Below, piece by piece: positions 40,051 to 49,291 of a DNA stretch of 64,000 nucleotides. Below the pieces are notes generated by a model, which ran no database searches, was not told where the DNA came from, and saw only the letters and a list, made by a program, of their open reading frames with translations. A program made the translations under genes and the position numbers. Source of the DNA: Methanosphaera sp. BMS (GTDB lineage Archaea; Methanobacteriota; Methanobacteria; Methanobacteriales; Methanobacteriaceae). The DNA lies in the NCBI RefSeq assembly GCF_003268005.1, contig NZ_CP014213.1, positions 1,736,001-1,800,000 on the forward strand, written 5' to 3'. The first letter of the stretch is position 1; the number at the start of each line of letters is the position of its first letter.

Positions 40051-40812
40051 TTGTGTAAAATTAAATTTAAGACGCTGGAAAATCCAAGTTCCAAGGAGAG
40101 TTATGAACTCATAAGGGAAGGCTTGGACAAAAAATCAATGATTATATTGCTTGTTAAATGTCATGTTGAATATAATGGACGTGCCAGGAGTAAACTTGAT
40201 GTTGGAGACCGATTGGTTGTTATTAAAAAAGACGGAACCTTTATAATTCATCAGGAATTAAATTTAGATCCGGTTAATTGGCAGGCCGCGGGGTGTAAAA
40301 ACAAAGTCAAACTGGAAGATGACATGGTAATATTAACAAGTAAAAAAACAAAGCCTACCGAGGAAATAATAGTCTACATAGATGAAACATATAGCGTTAC
40401 ATACTATAATTGTGTTGATACTAAAAACCTTGAAATAAGGGGTTATGAAAAACATATGGTTGATTTGGCCTGGGAAAAACCGGAACTTATTGAAAAGGGT
40501 TTCAGACCGACAAGACGTGAATATCAGACAGAGAATGGATTTATAGATTTGATGGGTAAGGATAGTGAAGGTCATCTGGTAATCCTTGAATTTAAAAGTA
40601 GAAAGGCCGGTACTAATGCTGTTAAACAGTTAAAGGGATATATTGATTGTTTTTTAGATAATAAGGAGTTTGTAAGGGGAGTTATTGTAGCACCAAGTAT
40701 TACTGATAATGCACTTGAAGAGCTTGAGAAATTAGAAATGGAATTTATTGAGATGAATCCGCCATTGGATTTATTAAAACAAAAAGCATCCACATTAGAT
40801 TCATTCTTCTAA
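40051..40812 (+). CDS. nucS: Mismatch/flap endonuclease NucS
   Basis: About 253 residues. The N-terminal beta domain is followed by the RecB-like nuclease core: GFIDLMGKDSEGHL and LVILEFKSRKAG supply the Asp, Glu and Lys of the active site, then QLKGYID. NucS (EndoMS) cuts mismatched or branched DNA and is a non-MutS repair route. There is no ATG near the start: TTG at 40051 lies one base after AGGAGG, and an ATT at 40060 has better spacing. The true first residue is unclear. Confidence 0.9.
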   Translation: MCKIKFKTLENPSSKESYELIREGLDKKSMIILLVKCHVEYNGRARSKLDVGDRLVVIKKDGTFIIHQELNLDPVNWQAAGCKNKVKLEDDMVILTSKKTKPTEEIIVYIDETYSVTYYNCVDTKNLEIRGYEKHMVDLAWEKPELIEKGFRPTRREYQTENGFIDLMGKDSEGHLVILEFKSRKAGTNAVKQLKGYIDCFLDNKEFVRGVIVAPSITDNALEELEKLEMEFIEMNPPLDLLKQKASTLDSFF

Positions 40813-40819
40813 CAAAAAA

Positions 40820-41230
40820 TTACATTAAAAATTCATAATCTTCCCCATTTATCGCTATCAATATTGCATCAACAATACATGCGGTGTTCCATCCCACCAC
40901 TTTTGTTGCCACTTCCTGCAAGTCAAGAGGTATTTCTTCAGCACCATATGGCCGGATTATTATTATGGCCTTATCAAATGTCTGGGCATAATTGATATGC
41001 TCACTTATCTTATCCTTATTGCTATCCCATAGACCTGAAAGTACTATCAATGCGTCACAGTCGGCTATCTTCTCTGAAAAATTATCGCCGGTATCTGTTA
41101 TATCCACCCATTTAAATGCTTCCGTTGCAGTGGACAGTCTTTCCATAAATGTATTGTAATCCTGGCTATCTACAGGATATGAAACAAATAGTTTCCATGT
41201 TTTGTTTTCTTCGGGAAATAAATCCAACAT
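40820..41230 (-). CDS. TIR-like (DUF1863, MTH538-type) protein
   Basis: 136 residues. The pattern KLFVSYPVDSQDYNTFMERL, then DCDALIVLSGLWDSN, and IIIIRPYGAEEIP fits the single-domain TIR-like/DUF1863 fold known from MTH538. TIR folds bind or cleave NAD in several immune systems, but the catalytic Glu of NADase TIRs is not evident here. AGGTGATA precedes the ATG. It follows a ferredoxin gene by eight bases and is co-transcribed. A defence role is possible but no partner of a known system is nearby. Confidence 0.65.
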   Translation of the reverse strand: MLDLFPEENKTWKLFVSYPVDSQDYNTFMERLSTATEAFKWVDITDTGDNFSEKIADCDALIVLSGLWDSNKDKISEHINYAQTFDKAIIIIRPYGAEEIPLDLQEVATKVVGWNTACIVDAILIAINGEDYEFLM

Positions 41231-41238
41231 TTTATCAC

Positions 41239-41496
41239 CTATATCAATGCACGTCTTTCTATTTCTATTTCTTCTGTCGTATCATAATCGTATACTGTAA
41301 AGCAATCGTTTGGACATATGCTTGCAGGAGTTTCTATCTCATATAATGTTTTTACTACACCTTCAACACTTTCATCATCCATGAATGCTCCCTGCATTGC
41401 AATAACGTTATCATCGTCCAAGTATAATAATTGACTTGTCTTTGTACATGCCCCACATCCTTTACAGTTTGTTCTATCAATTTCTACTTCATACAT
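41239..41496 (-). CDS. Ferredoxin
   Basis: 85 residues. One [4Fe-4S] site with CKGCGACTKTSQ near residue 12 and a distant CPNDC near 63, the layout of single-cluster ferredoxins with an incomplete second site. There is a clear AGGTGTTATA before the ATG. Operon partner of the TIR-like gene (eight-base gap). Confidence 0.87.
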   Translation of the reverse strand: MYEVEIDRTNCKGCGACTKTSQLLYLDDDNVIAMQGAFMDDESVEGVVKTLYEIETPASICPNDCFTVYDYDTTEEIEIERRALI

Positions 41497-41569
41497 TATA
41501 ACACCTATATATAGTTATATACTTTGAACATAAATAAATAATTATACAATAAATATTGAAGGGATATTC

Positions 41570-42400
41570 ATGAAAGAATTTAAAATTGCAAGTTGTCAGA
41601 TGGATGTTGTCGATGACAAAAATAGAAATATCCATCATGCCATCGAATTAATAAAGAGAGCCTCCAGTAACAATGCAGATATCATAACTCTACCCGAAAT
41701 GTTTAACACTCCTTATGATAATAACAAATTCATCGAGAATGCCGAAGATGAAGAGGCCAGCCCTACATTGGATGCCATGTGCCAAGTGGCCGGCAAAGAG
41801 GAGATATATCTGCAATGTGGTTCAATTGCAGAAGTTGACGATGACAAGATATACAATACGGCTTATCTAATCAGTCCTGATGGTGAGATAATAGCAAAAC
41901 ATAGAAAGATGCACCTGTTTGATATTGACTGCGATACGATGAAGTTTACTGAATCGGATACCCTGTCTGCGGGGGATAATATTACAACCGTAAAGACCCA
42001 TCTCGGTAGAATATCCCTGGCAATATGTTATGATGTTCGATTCAATCAGATGTGGACATTGATGAATGAGAACGAGACGGACATAGTACTGCTTCCAGGA
42101 GCATTCAATAAGACAACCGGCCCCCTTCACTGGGAAACACTTTTAAGGGCACGTGCAATCGACAATCAGTTCTTTGTTGTTGCTACAAGTCCCAGTCAAC
42201 TTGATAATCCGTATTATGTTGCATGGGGTCATTCAATGATTGTTGATCCATGGGGAAATATACTGGCAAATGCCAAAAGTAGTGAGGAAATAATTTATTC
42301 TGATTTAAATCCGGATTTGATAACATCGGTACGAGAGCAGATTCCAATATTGAAAAATAAGAGAGATGACATTTATCAGACAAAATATGTTAAAAAATAA
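41570..42400 (+). CDS. Carbon-nitrogen hydrolase (nitrilase superfamily)
   Basis: 276 residues. The Glu-Lys-Cys triad is visible as TLPEMFNTP, HRKMHLFD and LAICYDVRF. The sequence style (HLFDIDCD, PGAFNKTTGP) is close to omega-amidase/Nit2 enzymes that hydrolyse alpha-ketoglutaramate or similar amides. Single gene on the plus strand. Substrate by inference only. Confidence 0.9.
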   Translation: MKEFKIASCQMDVVDDKNRNIHHAIELIKRASSNNADIITLPEMFNTPYDNNKFIENAEDEEASPTLDAMCQVAGKEEIYLQCGSIAEVDDDKIYNTAYLISPDGEIIAKHRKMHLFDIDCDTMKFTESDTLSAGDNITTVKTHLGRISLAICYDVRFNQMWTLMNENETDIVLLPGAFNKTTGPLHWETLLRARAIDNQFFVVATSPSQLDNPYYVAWGHSMIVDPWGNILANAKSSEEIIYSDLNPDLITSVREQIPILKNKRDDIYQTKYVKK

Positions 42401-42509
42401 CTCAGTGCTAAAAAAAGGAGGGTGATTTACCAGTTTATTCAATAAAAAAATTAAAAAGAAAATATCGATAATTAAATATCCTTATCGTTTTAAATAGTAT
42501 GTTAAACAG

Positions 42510-43097
42510 TTATTTTTTAGCTTTTTTCTTTTTAGGTTTAGGATCTATTTTTTTAAGTGCCTTATTTGCTACTTTTTTGAATTCCTTATCCCCTGTTGCT
42601 GCTCGTCTTGCTTTTTTGATTGGGTCTATTGCTTTTTTATCTTTGATATCCCCTAACGCTTTTGTAGCTGATGTTCTAACTCCCCAATCCTCATCAGTCA
42701 ATAATTCGATTAACGGATCCACAGCATCGGCAACTTCCATTTCACCCAATGCTTTGGCTGAAAATTTCCTTATAGCAAAGTCATCTGATTTTAATGCATC
42801 GATTAACTCTGTTGCAACGGTATCGTCCCCAATATCCTTTAATGATAATATTACGTATTTTTGTATTTGAGGGTTGTCAGTGTTTAATGCGGCTATTAAT
42901 GGTTTAATAGAATCAGCACCTATATTGGCTAATGATTTGGCTGCTTGAAACCTGACATGAGGATTTTCATCAGAAAATGTTTCTATCAATAAATCTATCG
43001 CTTCATCAGGGTATTGTTCTAATTCAATACACGTTTGTTTTCTAACTTCATAATCGTCATCATTCAAATTTTCTTTTAATGTATCAAAATCGCTCAT
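42510..43097 (-). CDS. HEAT-repeat (PBS-lyase-like) protein
   Basis: 195 residues made of about five 31-residue HEAT repeats, each with the pattern D-x-VR-xxA-xxALG-x-I (examples VRFQAAKSLANIG and VRTSATKALGDIK). The C-terminus is Lys-rich (KPKKKKAKK). Such proteins are scaffolds; the partner is unknown. GGAG precedes the ATG. Confidence 0.85.
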   Translation of the reverse strand: MSDFDTLKENLNDDDYEVRKQTCIELEQYPDEAIDLLIETFSDENPHVRFQAAKSLANIGADSIKPLIAALNTDNPQIQKYVILSLKDIGDDTVATELIDALKSDDFAIRKFSAKALGEMEVADAVDPLIELLTDEDWGVRTSATKALGDIKDKKAIDPIKKARRAATGDKEFKKVANKALKKIDPKPKKKKAKK

Positions 43098-43544
43098 ATA
43101 ACTAACTCCAATTAATTATTTTCTTAGGCATTAATTATATATTTTAAGGAAATACTATTTAATTGTTTTTTAAATATTTATCCTTAATTTAAGAAGATGG
43201 CCTAGCTCCCAATATAATCAGTAGGATTTTTTGAACATGGGATGATAAATAATGATAAAATATATATTCTTAGAAATGAATATATACTATTAACAAAAAT
43301 AGAATTTTTGTTTATATAGATAAAAAGAAAAACAAGGTAATATTATTAACTGTCGGTTGAGAATATTACTTAATGAAATGCAAATTAGATAACTAATTAT
43401 TTGAAAAGGATATACTTATGCGACAAATATCCTTTTTCAATACCCTATTTTTAATGATAATAACAAACTTTATAATAATCCAATACATAATTAATAATAT
43501 ACATAGCTTAATGTATTAATCATAAATATGAGGAGAGTAGTTTA
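43098..43544. other. Regulatory spacer before the AraC-type gene
   Basis: About 450 A/T-rich bases between divergent genes. A nine-base inverted repeat, TATATATTC (43261-43269) and GAATATATA (43278-43286), is the only clear structure; it could be an operator or promoter element. No open frame. Confidence 0.4.
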
Positions 43545-44543
43545 ATGAATGATGATAAATATAAAATAGAAAGGAATGTCCTAAAACAATATTCTCCTTA
43601 TACTAACTGTTATTATGATGAAAAAGGTGTTAAACATGTTTGTATAAACGTTCCAGCCAAATTTAAATTCCATATGATGGAATATGAATTATTACCCGGA
43701 ATTATAGCATATTTCAACATGTGTGACTTCATACAACGATATACAAATAAAGATCCAGTTTTTAAATTAAAAAATACTGAAGAGTTATCTGTATTTAATT
43801 ACATGGTCAGTGGACAAGCACAAATAGGTGTAGATGAGAATAAATATATCCCAATAAAAGAAAATGACATATTTATTCATACAAAACCAACAGAAAATTC
43901 ATTATACAGTTTTTATGGAAAAACAAGCTTTATACATATAGTAATCATAGAAAGCGAGATTTACAAGCATAAAGAAACATACACTATAGAATATTACAAA
44001 TTAATAAACAAACTATTCTTGTTAAGTAAAAAAGAAGAAAATATCATATTTAAATCAGAAAATCATATTAAAGAAATCCTTGAAGACTTGAAAAAACATA
44101 CTTTCAAAGATGAGATTTCACAAAAAGTCTACTACCAGATAAAGATTATTGAGATAATTACTTATTTATATGAATTGAATATCGGTGAGATTAAAAACGA
44201 CTATAAAACATATACCGACGCACAGATACGTGTTGTTAGAAAGATTAAAAATCACCTGTCAAGGGATATTGCCAGTTATATCTCATTGGAAGTGTTGTCC
44301 AACAGTTATGGTATCAATCTAACAACCCTGAAGAATTGTTTTAGAGACATGTACGGTAAACCGTTGTACACATGGTATAGGGAATATAAATTTTTAAGGG
44401 CCAAAGAGTTAATTAAAAATACTGATTATCCCATATCCAAAATAGCCAATATGATAGGATACAAAAGTAGCAGTAAATTTACAAAAGCTTTTAAAAAGGA
44501 AATGGGAGTTTTACCTTCCAGTTATCGTAAAAAAAAGAAATAA
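43545..44543 (+). CDS. AraC-family transcriptional regulator
   Basis: 332 residues. The last 100 residues contain the two helix-turn-helix units of AraC proteins (LEVLSNSYGINLTTLKNCF and ISKIANMIGYKSSSKFTKAF, ending LPSSYRK). The N-terminal half has a cupin-like sensor region (MVSGQAQIGVDENKY, IKENDIFI). AraC regulators are common in Firmicutes and rare in archaea, so lateral transfer is likely. It directly precedes the sodium:solute symporter and probably regulates it. GGAG precedes the ATG. Confidence 0.9.
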   Translation: MNDDKYKIERNVLKQYSPYTNCYYDEKGVKHVCINVPAKFKFHMMEYELLPGIIAYFNMCDFIQRYTNKDPVFKLKNTEELSVFNYMVSGQAQIGVDENKYIPIKENDIFIHTKPTENSLYSFYGKTSFIHIVIIESEIYKHKETYTIEYYKLINKLFLLSKKEENIIFKSENHIKEILEDLKKHTFKDEISQKVYYQIKIIEIITYLYELNIGEIKNDYKTYTDAQIRVVRKIKNHLSRDIASYISLEVLSNSYGINLTTLKNCFRDMYGKPLYTWYREYKFLRAKELIKNTDYPISKIANMIGYKSSSKFTKAFKKEMGVLPSSYRKKKK

Positions 44544-44807
44544 CCACCCTTTAACTATTTTTTAAAGATTTAACTAATATTCTAACAATAATCAAATATT
44601 TAACTGATAAAAATAGAATATGTACAACAAATCATGTAAAATTATATAAATGTTTAATAAAAAATATTTTTTTTAAAATAAATACAAAAGACTTAAAGTA
44701 AAGTTTAAATAGTAATTGAAATATTTACAATAAGATAATAAAGGAGTTTAAACAAAAATAGTATCATTAAAAATAATAAAATTAGAAAAATAAAAATAGG
44801 AGATAAC

Positions 44808-46406
44808 ATGAATTATTTATTAGCAATAATAATACTTATTTACATTGCAATGATGGTTCTGGTAGGATATATCGCCTGGAAACGTACCACAAGCAACGAA
44901 GATTACTTGGTTGCCGGTCGTGAAACAAATCCATACATTATGGCATTAAGTTACGGTGCAACATTCATAAGTACCGCGGCTATTGTAGGATTTGGCGGAC
45001 TTGCAGGTACAAATGGTATGGGTATCCTATGGCTGGTATTCTTAAATATTGCAGTTGGAATATTCCTAGCATTCATATTCTTTGGAAAACCAACAAGGGC
45101 AATAGGAAAATACCTGAATGCAATGACATTCCCGGAATTCTTATCAAAAAGATTTAACAGTAAATTCATACAATACTTTAGTGGATTGTTAGTCTTTTGT
45201 GCAATGCCAGTATATGCAGCTAGTGTATTGATAGGAGCTGCAAGATTTTTAGAAACAACGTTAAGCGTGGAATTCCAGTTAGCAATCATAATACTCGCAG
45301 TAATTATAGGATTCTACGTAATATTTGGTGGTTTAAAAGGTGTAATGTATACTGATGCAGTTCAAGGAATAATAATGTTCTTTGGAATGCTTGTACTGCT
45401 TATAAGTATATACTGGATGTTAGGCGGAGTGACAAATGCACACACGGCATTAAGCAATATGGCACCGCTATTTCCGGCAAGTGCCAAAGCCACAGGAGCA
45501 ACGGGTTGGACGACATTTCCTAAAGTCGGAAGCGTATTCTGGTGGAACCTTGTAACGTCAATTATTCTCGGTGTAGGGGTAGGAGCTATAGCCCAACCTC
45601 AACTGGCAGTCAGATTCATGACAGTAAGCAGTAACAGAGAATTAAATAGAGCAGTGCTTGTTGGTGGAGTATTCATATTTGTAGCAACATTCTCCGCATA
45701 CGTGGTAGGTTCCCTTTCCAATGTATACTTCTATCAGACGACAGGTCAAATTGCCATTCAAGCAGCCGGAGGAAATGTGGATAAAATCATACCGACATTT
45801 ATCTCATCATCCATGCCACAATGGTTTACATACATATTCACATTAACGCTACTATGTGCAGCGATGAGTACTCTCAGTACCCAATTCCATGCACAGGGAT
45901 CTGCTATGGGACATGATGTATTCTCTGCAACAAGAAAAGATGAAAGAGGAAGTCTACGTTTAAACCGTATCGGTATCCTTGTTGGAATCATAATTGCAGT
46001 GATATTGGCATTTATACTACCGGCAGGGGTAGTTGCTCAAGGAACTACAATCTTCTTCGGTATATGTGCAGCAGCATTTTTACCAGTATATGTATGTGCA
46101 TTGTTCTGGAAGCGTACAACCAAACAGGGTGCAATTGCAGGTATTGTAGGTGGAACAATAATCAGCCTATTCTGTCTGCTATTTACCCATCAAAAGGAAG
46201 CGGCAGGTATTGGTTTATGTAAGATGTTGACCGGTCAGGCCGTGCTGTTTACATCAATGCCATGGCCATATGTTGATCCGATGGTAATAGCACTTCCACT
46301 GTCATTTATAATCACCATAGTGGTTACACTTCTTACACATAACACTAAAGAAGAGGAAGAAGAGATTGATGCTATGTTTAAGGCTAAGGATGGTGAATCA
46401 GCATGA
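44808..46406 (+). CDS. Sodium:solute symporter (SSS family)
   Basis: 532 residues with about 13 hydrophobic segments. Family features are RTTSNEDYLVAGRETNP after the first helix, GGLKGVMYTDAVQG and a central SSNRELNRAVLVGG. SSS proteins take up organic acids, sugars or amino acids with sodium. The substrate cannot be read; the likely regulator is the AraC-type protein upstream. GGAG precedes the ATG. Its stop overlaps the ATG of a 37-residue membrane protein (ATGA). Confidence 0.92.
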   Translation: MNYLLAIIILIYIAMMVLVGYIAWKRTTSNEDYLVAGRETNPYIMALSYGATFISTAAIVGFGGLAGTNGMGILWLVFLNIAVGIFLAFIFFGKPTRAIGKYLNAMTFPEFLSKRFNSKFIQYFSGLLVFCAMPVYAASVLIGAARFLETTLSVEFQLAIIILAVIIGFYVIFGGLKGVMYTDAVQGIIMFFGMLVLLISIYWMLGGVTNAHTALSNMAPLFPASAKATGATGWTTFPKVGSVFWWNLVTSIILGVGVGAIAQPQLAVRFMTVSSNRELNRAVLVGGVFIFVATFSAYVVGSLSNVYFYQTTGQIAIQAAGGNVDKIIPTFISSSMPQWFTYIFTLTLLCAAMSTLSTQFHAQGSAMGHDVFSATRKDERGSLRLNRIGILVGIIIAVILAFILPAGVVAQGTTIFFGICAAAFLPVYVCALFWKRTTKQGAIAGIVGGTIISLFCLLFTHQKEAAGIGLCKMLTGQAVLFTSMPWPYVDPMVIALPLSFIITIVVTLLTHNTKEEEEEIDAMFKAKDGESA

Positions 46407-46516
46407 TTGAAGTATTAGGTTTATCTGATCCATGGATTATCGGTGGTTACCTTGGCTGCATAATCATTACATTAATATGTATAGCTTATGGTGCATTAAA
46501 TTGGAATAACGAATAA
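46403..46516 (+). CDS. Symporter small accessory protein
   Basis: 37 residues, too short for usual gene calling. It begins at an ATG overlapping the symporter stop (ATGA), so translation is coupled. The peptide has a short polar start (MIEVLGLSDPW), one membrane helix (GGYLGCIIITLICIAYGAL) and ends in NWNNE. SSS symporters in bacteria and archaea often carry such a small partner immediately downstream. Its role in transport is not known. Confidence 0.8.
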   Translation: MIEVLGLSDPWIIGGYLGCIIITLICIAYGALNWNNE

Positions 46517-46647
46517 TACATCTCCTCCCCTAAATTTTCTTTTTTTATAATTAAAAATATTATTTAATCAAAATTACCAAAAATAATTAAGATTTTATAT
46601 AGTAAATTAAACAAATATAACAGTAAAGCTAATATATGAGGATAATA

Positions 46648-47544
46648 ATGAAATATGCAATTATAGATATTGGTTCAAGCATAATAAAATATAAAATATA
46701 TGAATACAAGGATAAAATAATAGAACCAATAATAAAAAATGATGAAAGGGTAGGTTTAATATCATATCGCCAAGACAATAAGTTAACCCGGGAAGGTATA
46801 GACTTACTGCTATCAACCTTAAGACAATTTAAGGAATATTCATCAAAACTGGATATAGACAAATCATACTACTTTGCAACCGCAAGCCTAAGAAACATAG
46901 AAAATACCCCGGAAGTATTGAATATCGTCAAAAACGAACTGGACATAGACATCCAAATACTAACCGGACATGAAGAAGCAAATTATAGCTTCAATTCACT
47001 TAACATGGTCAAAGTACCATGTGATGATGGAATCTTGCTTGATATTGGTGGAGGAAGTAGTGAAATAACACTATTTAAAAATAAGGAAGTGGAAGTGCAG
47101 GAAAGCATTCCAACAGGAGTACTTAAAATATACTACGAACATGTTTCATTATTATATCCCAACAAAGAAGAACAAAAAATAATCATAAATGACATAACAG
47201 AGAAGATTAAAGCGTTCAATATTGAAAGTTATGAAAAGGAATACATATATGGTATAGGAAAAACATTTTCAACGATAAAAAAACTGATAGAACACATGAA
47301 AATTAAAACCGACACGACAAATACCATCGACATCGAACTAATAGACATACTGCTGGAAAAACTGTCTAACAATACAAAAGAATGCTTCAGCCCTCTGTTG
47401 AAGGTGGACTCAGAGAGAATACACACTATACTTCCAAGTCTTCTTATTGTAAAGGCACTTGCATTAAAATTCAATGTTAAAAAAGTATATGTGTGCAATG
47501 TAACACTACAGGATGGGATAATTTACAATATTATAAATAAATAA
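46648..47544 (+). CDS. Ppx/GppA-family phosphatase
   Basis: 298 residues from the ATG at 46648; GAGG six bases upstream favours it over the ATG at 46636. The ASKHA fold shows as KYAIIDIGSSIIKYKIYEY and the second phosphate-binding motif ILLDIGGGSSEITLF. The family hydrolyses polyphosphate or (p)ppGpp. This short form has no C-terminal HD domain. Single gene. Confidence 0.87.
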   Translation: MKYAIIDIGSSIIKYKIYEYKDKIIEPIIKNDERVGLISYRQDNKLTREGIDLLLSTLRQFKEYSSKLDIDKSYYFATASLRNIENTPEVLNIVKNELDIDIQILTGHEEANYSFNSLNMVKVPCDDGILLDIGGGSSEITLFKNKEVEVQESIPTGVLKIYYEHVSLLYPNKEEQKIIINDITEKIKAFNIESYEKEYIYGIGKTFSTIKKLIEHMKIKTDTTNTIDIELIDILLEKLSNNTKECFSPLLKVDSERIHTILPSLLIVKALALKFNVKKVYVCNVTLQDGIIYNIINK

Positions 47545-47595
47545 AAAATCATATATATTAATATTCAAAAAAAATATAAAAAAAGGAGATTCGAT

Positions 47596-47790
47596 ATGCC
47601 TGTAATAACAATATCCGGACCTGAAAACGTGTCCAAAGAAGCAAAAAAGGAAATAATAGAAAAAACATCAAAAATAGTATCTGAAGCCTATGGACTTCCA
47701 ATACAGACAATAACCGTGATAATTGAAGAAACAAATTCCGACAATGTTGGAGTAGCAGGAGAACAATTATCTGAACGTTTAAACAAATAA
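47596..47790 (+). CDS. 4-oxalocrotonate tautomerase family protein
   Basis: 64 residues, the usual size, starting MPVITI so that Pro1 is the catalytic base after Met removal. GGAG precedes the ATG. A hairpin terminator follows. The physiological substrate in a methanogen is unknown. Confidence 0.9.
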   Translation: MPVITISGPENVSKEAKKEIIEKTSKIVSEAYGLPIQTITVIIEETNSDNVGVAGEQLSERLNK

Positions 47791-47798
47791 TCTCTTTT

Positions 47799-47831
47799 TG
47801 AAGCTGTAATAGCTTCATCAACCTTTTTTTT
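47799..47831 (+). terminator. Hairpin terminator after tautomerase gene
   Basis: TGAAGCT and AGCTTCA form a perfect seven-base stem across GTAAT, followed by TCAACC and a run of eight T. Confidence 0.6.
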
Positions 47832-47988
47832 AAAAAAATACTTATTGCATTTTCTTAACTCTTTTTATTACCATAATATTATTACCCATTACATTAAACT
47901 AAACATAATACTCTTAATTTCTTAAAAAGGAATGAAAAAAAGTGGATTTGATTTTGAAATGATATCATGAAAACAAAATCATGCCCCC

Positions 47989-48681
47989 TTAGAACAACAA
48001 TTCATAACACTTAGCCAATAAATCATGAGTCCTTAGTGTGGATTCCTGACTTAAAATATCCTCCGGAATCTCATATACCAGTGTAGGATAACCAGCCTGT
48101 GCTACCGGTTTAGATACAAGAACCGCTGATGTACTTTTGTACTCTTCATTTCCGGTTCTTGGATAATAATTAAAGTCAATTCCACCATTTTTGATATCAT
48201 TTGCCAATTTTACAGATGCTTCATCCATCTCAGGTGTTGCCACATAATAACCTTCACCATATGTTGGAATATGCGAATGACTTATTATAACCACCTTGGC
48301 ATTCGTTGTCTTTATATCGGGTACAACATAATCTGCCACCAATTTCTCACCATTAGCTCTTCCTTTCGCATAATCGGTGGGATCCTTTGTAACAGTCACA
48401 TTATATATAATCATGTTAACCTGATTATGCAATGCAAATAGTCTTGCCGACTCTATCTCCGGATCTATCGCCAAAGTCTCCCTTGGATGAATACCCGTAA
48501 TAATAACCATAGTCTTATCAGATTCATAAAGATTATCCACCTCTTTGGTTACATATCCAGTATCAGTTTGAGCAATAACACTGGTCGTATGACCCGTAAA
48601 ATAGGTATAACCCAACAGTGCAACACAAAACATCAAGATTATAAAGATTATTGCCAGTGCCTTTTTAATTATGTTATTCAT
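47989..48681 (-). CDS. Membrane-anchored M14-like metallohydrolase (tentative)
   Basis: 230 residues. Residues 8-28 form a membrane anchor (AIIFIILMFCVALLGYTYF), leaving an extracellular domain. Its core has TGIHPRETLA, a GxHxxE motif like the zinc ligands of M14 carboxypeptidases and succinylglutamate desuccinylases, then VIISHSH as a possible third ligand and LVYEIPED as a possible catalytic Glu. The family is shorter than usual. An extracellular peptidase or amidase, perhaps on cell-wall peptides, is the inferred role; the call rests on motifs only. Confidence 0.5.
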   Translation of the reverse strand: MNNIIKKALAIIFIILMFCVALLGYTYFTGHTTSVIAQTDTGYVTKEVDNLYESDKTMVIITGIHPRETLAIDPEIESARLFALHNQVNMIIYNVTVTKDPTDYAKGRANGEKLVADYVVPDIKTTNAKVVIISHSHIPTYGEGYYVATPEMDEASVKLANDIKNGGIDFNYYPRTGNEEYKSTSAVLVSKPVAQAGYPTLVYEIPEDILSQESTLRTHDLLAKCYELLF

Positions 48682-48852
48682 CGGTACACATTCCCCTAAT
48701 TTCGATAATATAATTAACTATATATAATTAGATACTTAAATAATTAACAATGAGATTAATCTCACATAATCCATTAAACTAAGAAAAAATAGTAAAATTA
48801 TTTAATAGAAAAAATCATTAATAAAAAAACCATCCCCCCAATGTGCTGCCCA

Positions 48853-48972
48853 TCAAATCACCTGTTTTTCAAGAAATATGCAATAAAAACCATGATAAAA
48901 ATCCGAATTGTATTTTCCAATTATAATTTCTGGTTTTTTAACTGTAACAGAACTTTCATGATATATTTCCAT
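48853..48972 (-). pseudogene. Truncated DUF3990 (ADP-ribosyltransferase-like) gene
   Basis: 39 codons on the minus strand with an excellent AGGGGAG ribosome-binding site seven bases before the ATG. The peptide MEIYHESSVTVKKPEI, then GKYNSDFYHGFYC, matches the start of DUF3990 proteins, which open with a YHGS motif and DFGxGFYxT. Those are about 150 residues and act as ADP-ribosyltransferase-type toxins or effectors. The frame ends at residue 39 and nothing similar follows, so it is a remnant. Confidence 0.6.
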
Positions 48973-49282
48973 AAATAAACTCCCCTGTAGATATCCTACC
49001 TTTTAATAGTAAAAAAGATTTGAGAAATCAATATCAGCAAATTATAATATCCATTTTATTCATATTTATACCTAAATGAGATAGACACCACTATTCTGCA
49101 AACATAATAATCCATTAATCCCCTCTGGGATAAACACAATTTATGATGACATTTCTAAGTGGAAAAAAAACTGAAAATCTTTAATAATTAAAATATAGAC
49201 TATTGCCCTTTTTACAGATAAATATAATTAACTAAAACAATATAAAGAATAATAACAAGATTACTTCCCTTTTAAAGTTGAC
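48973..49282. other. AT-rich spacer before dus
   Basis: About 310 bases between the DUF3990 remnant and dus. I see no open frame or repeat that I can support. Confidence 0.35.
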
Positions 49283-49291
49283 GTGAAAGAT

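Noticed and set aside
41570-42400. Nitrilase as part of the TIR-like/ferredoxin operon
   Set aside because: It is on the opposite strand and has its own start signals; only a neighbour.
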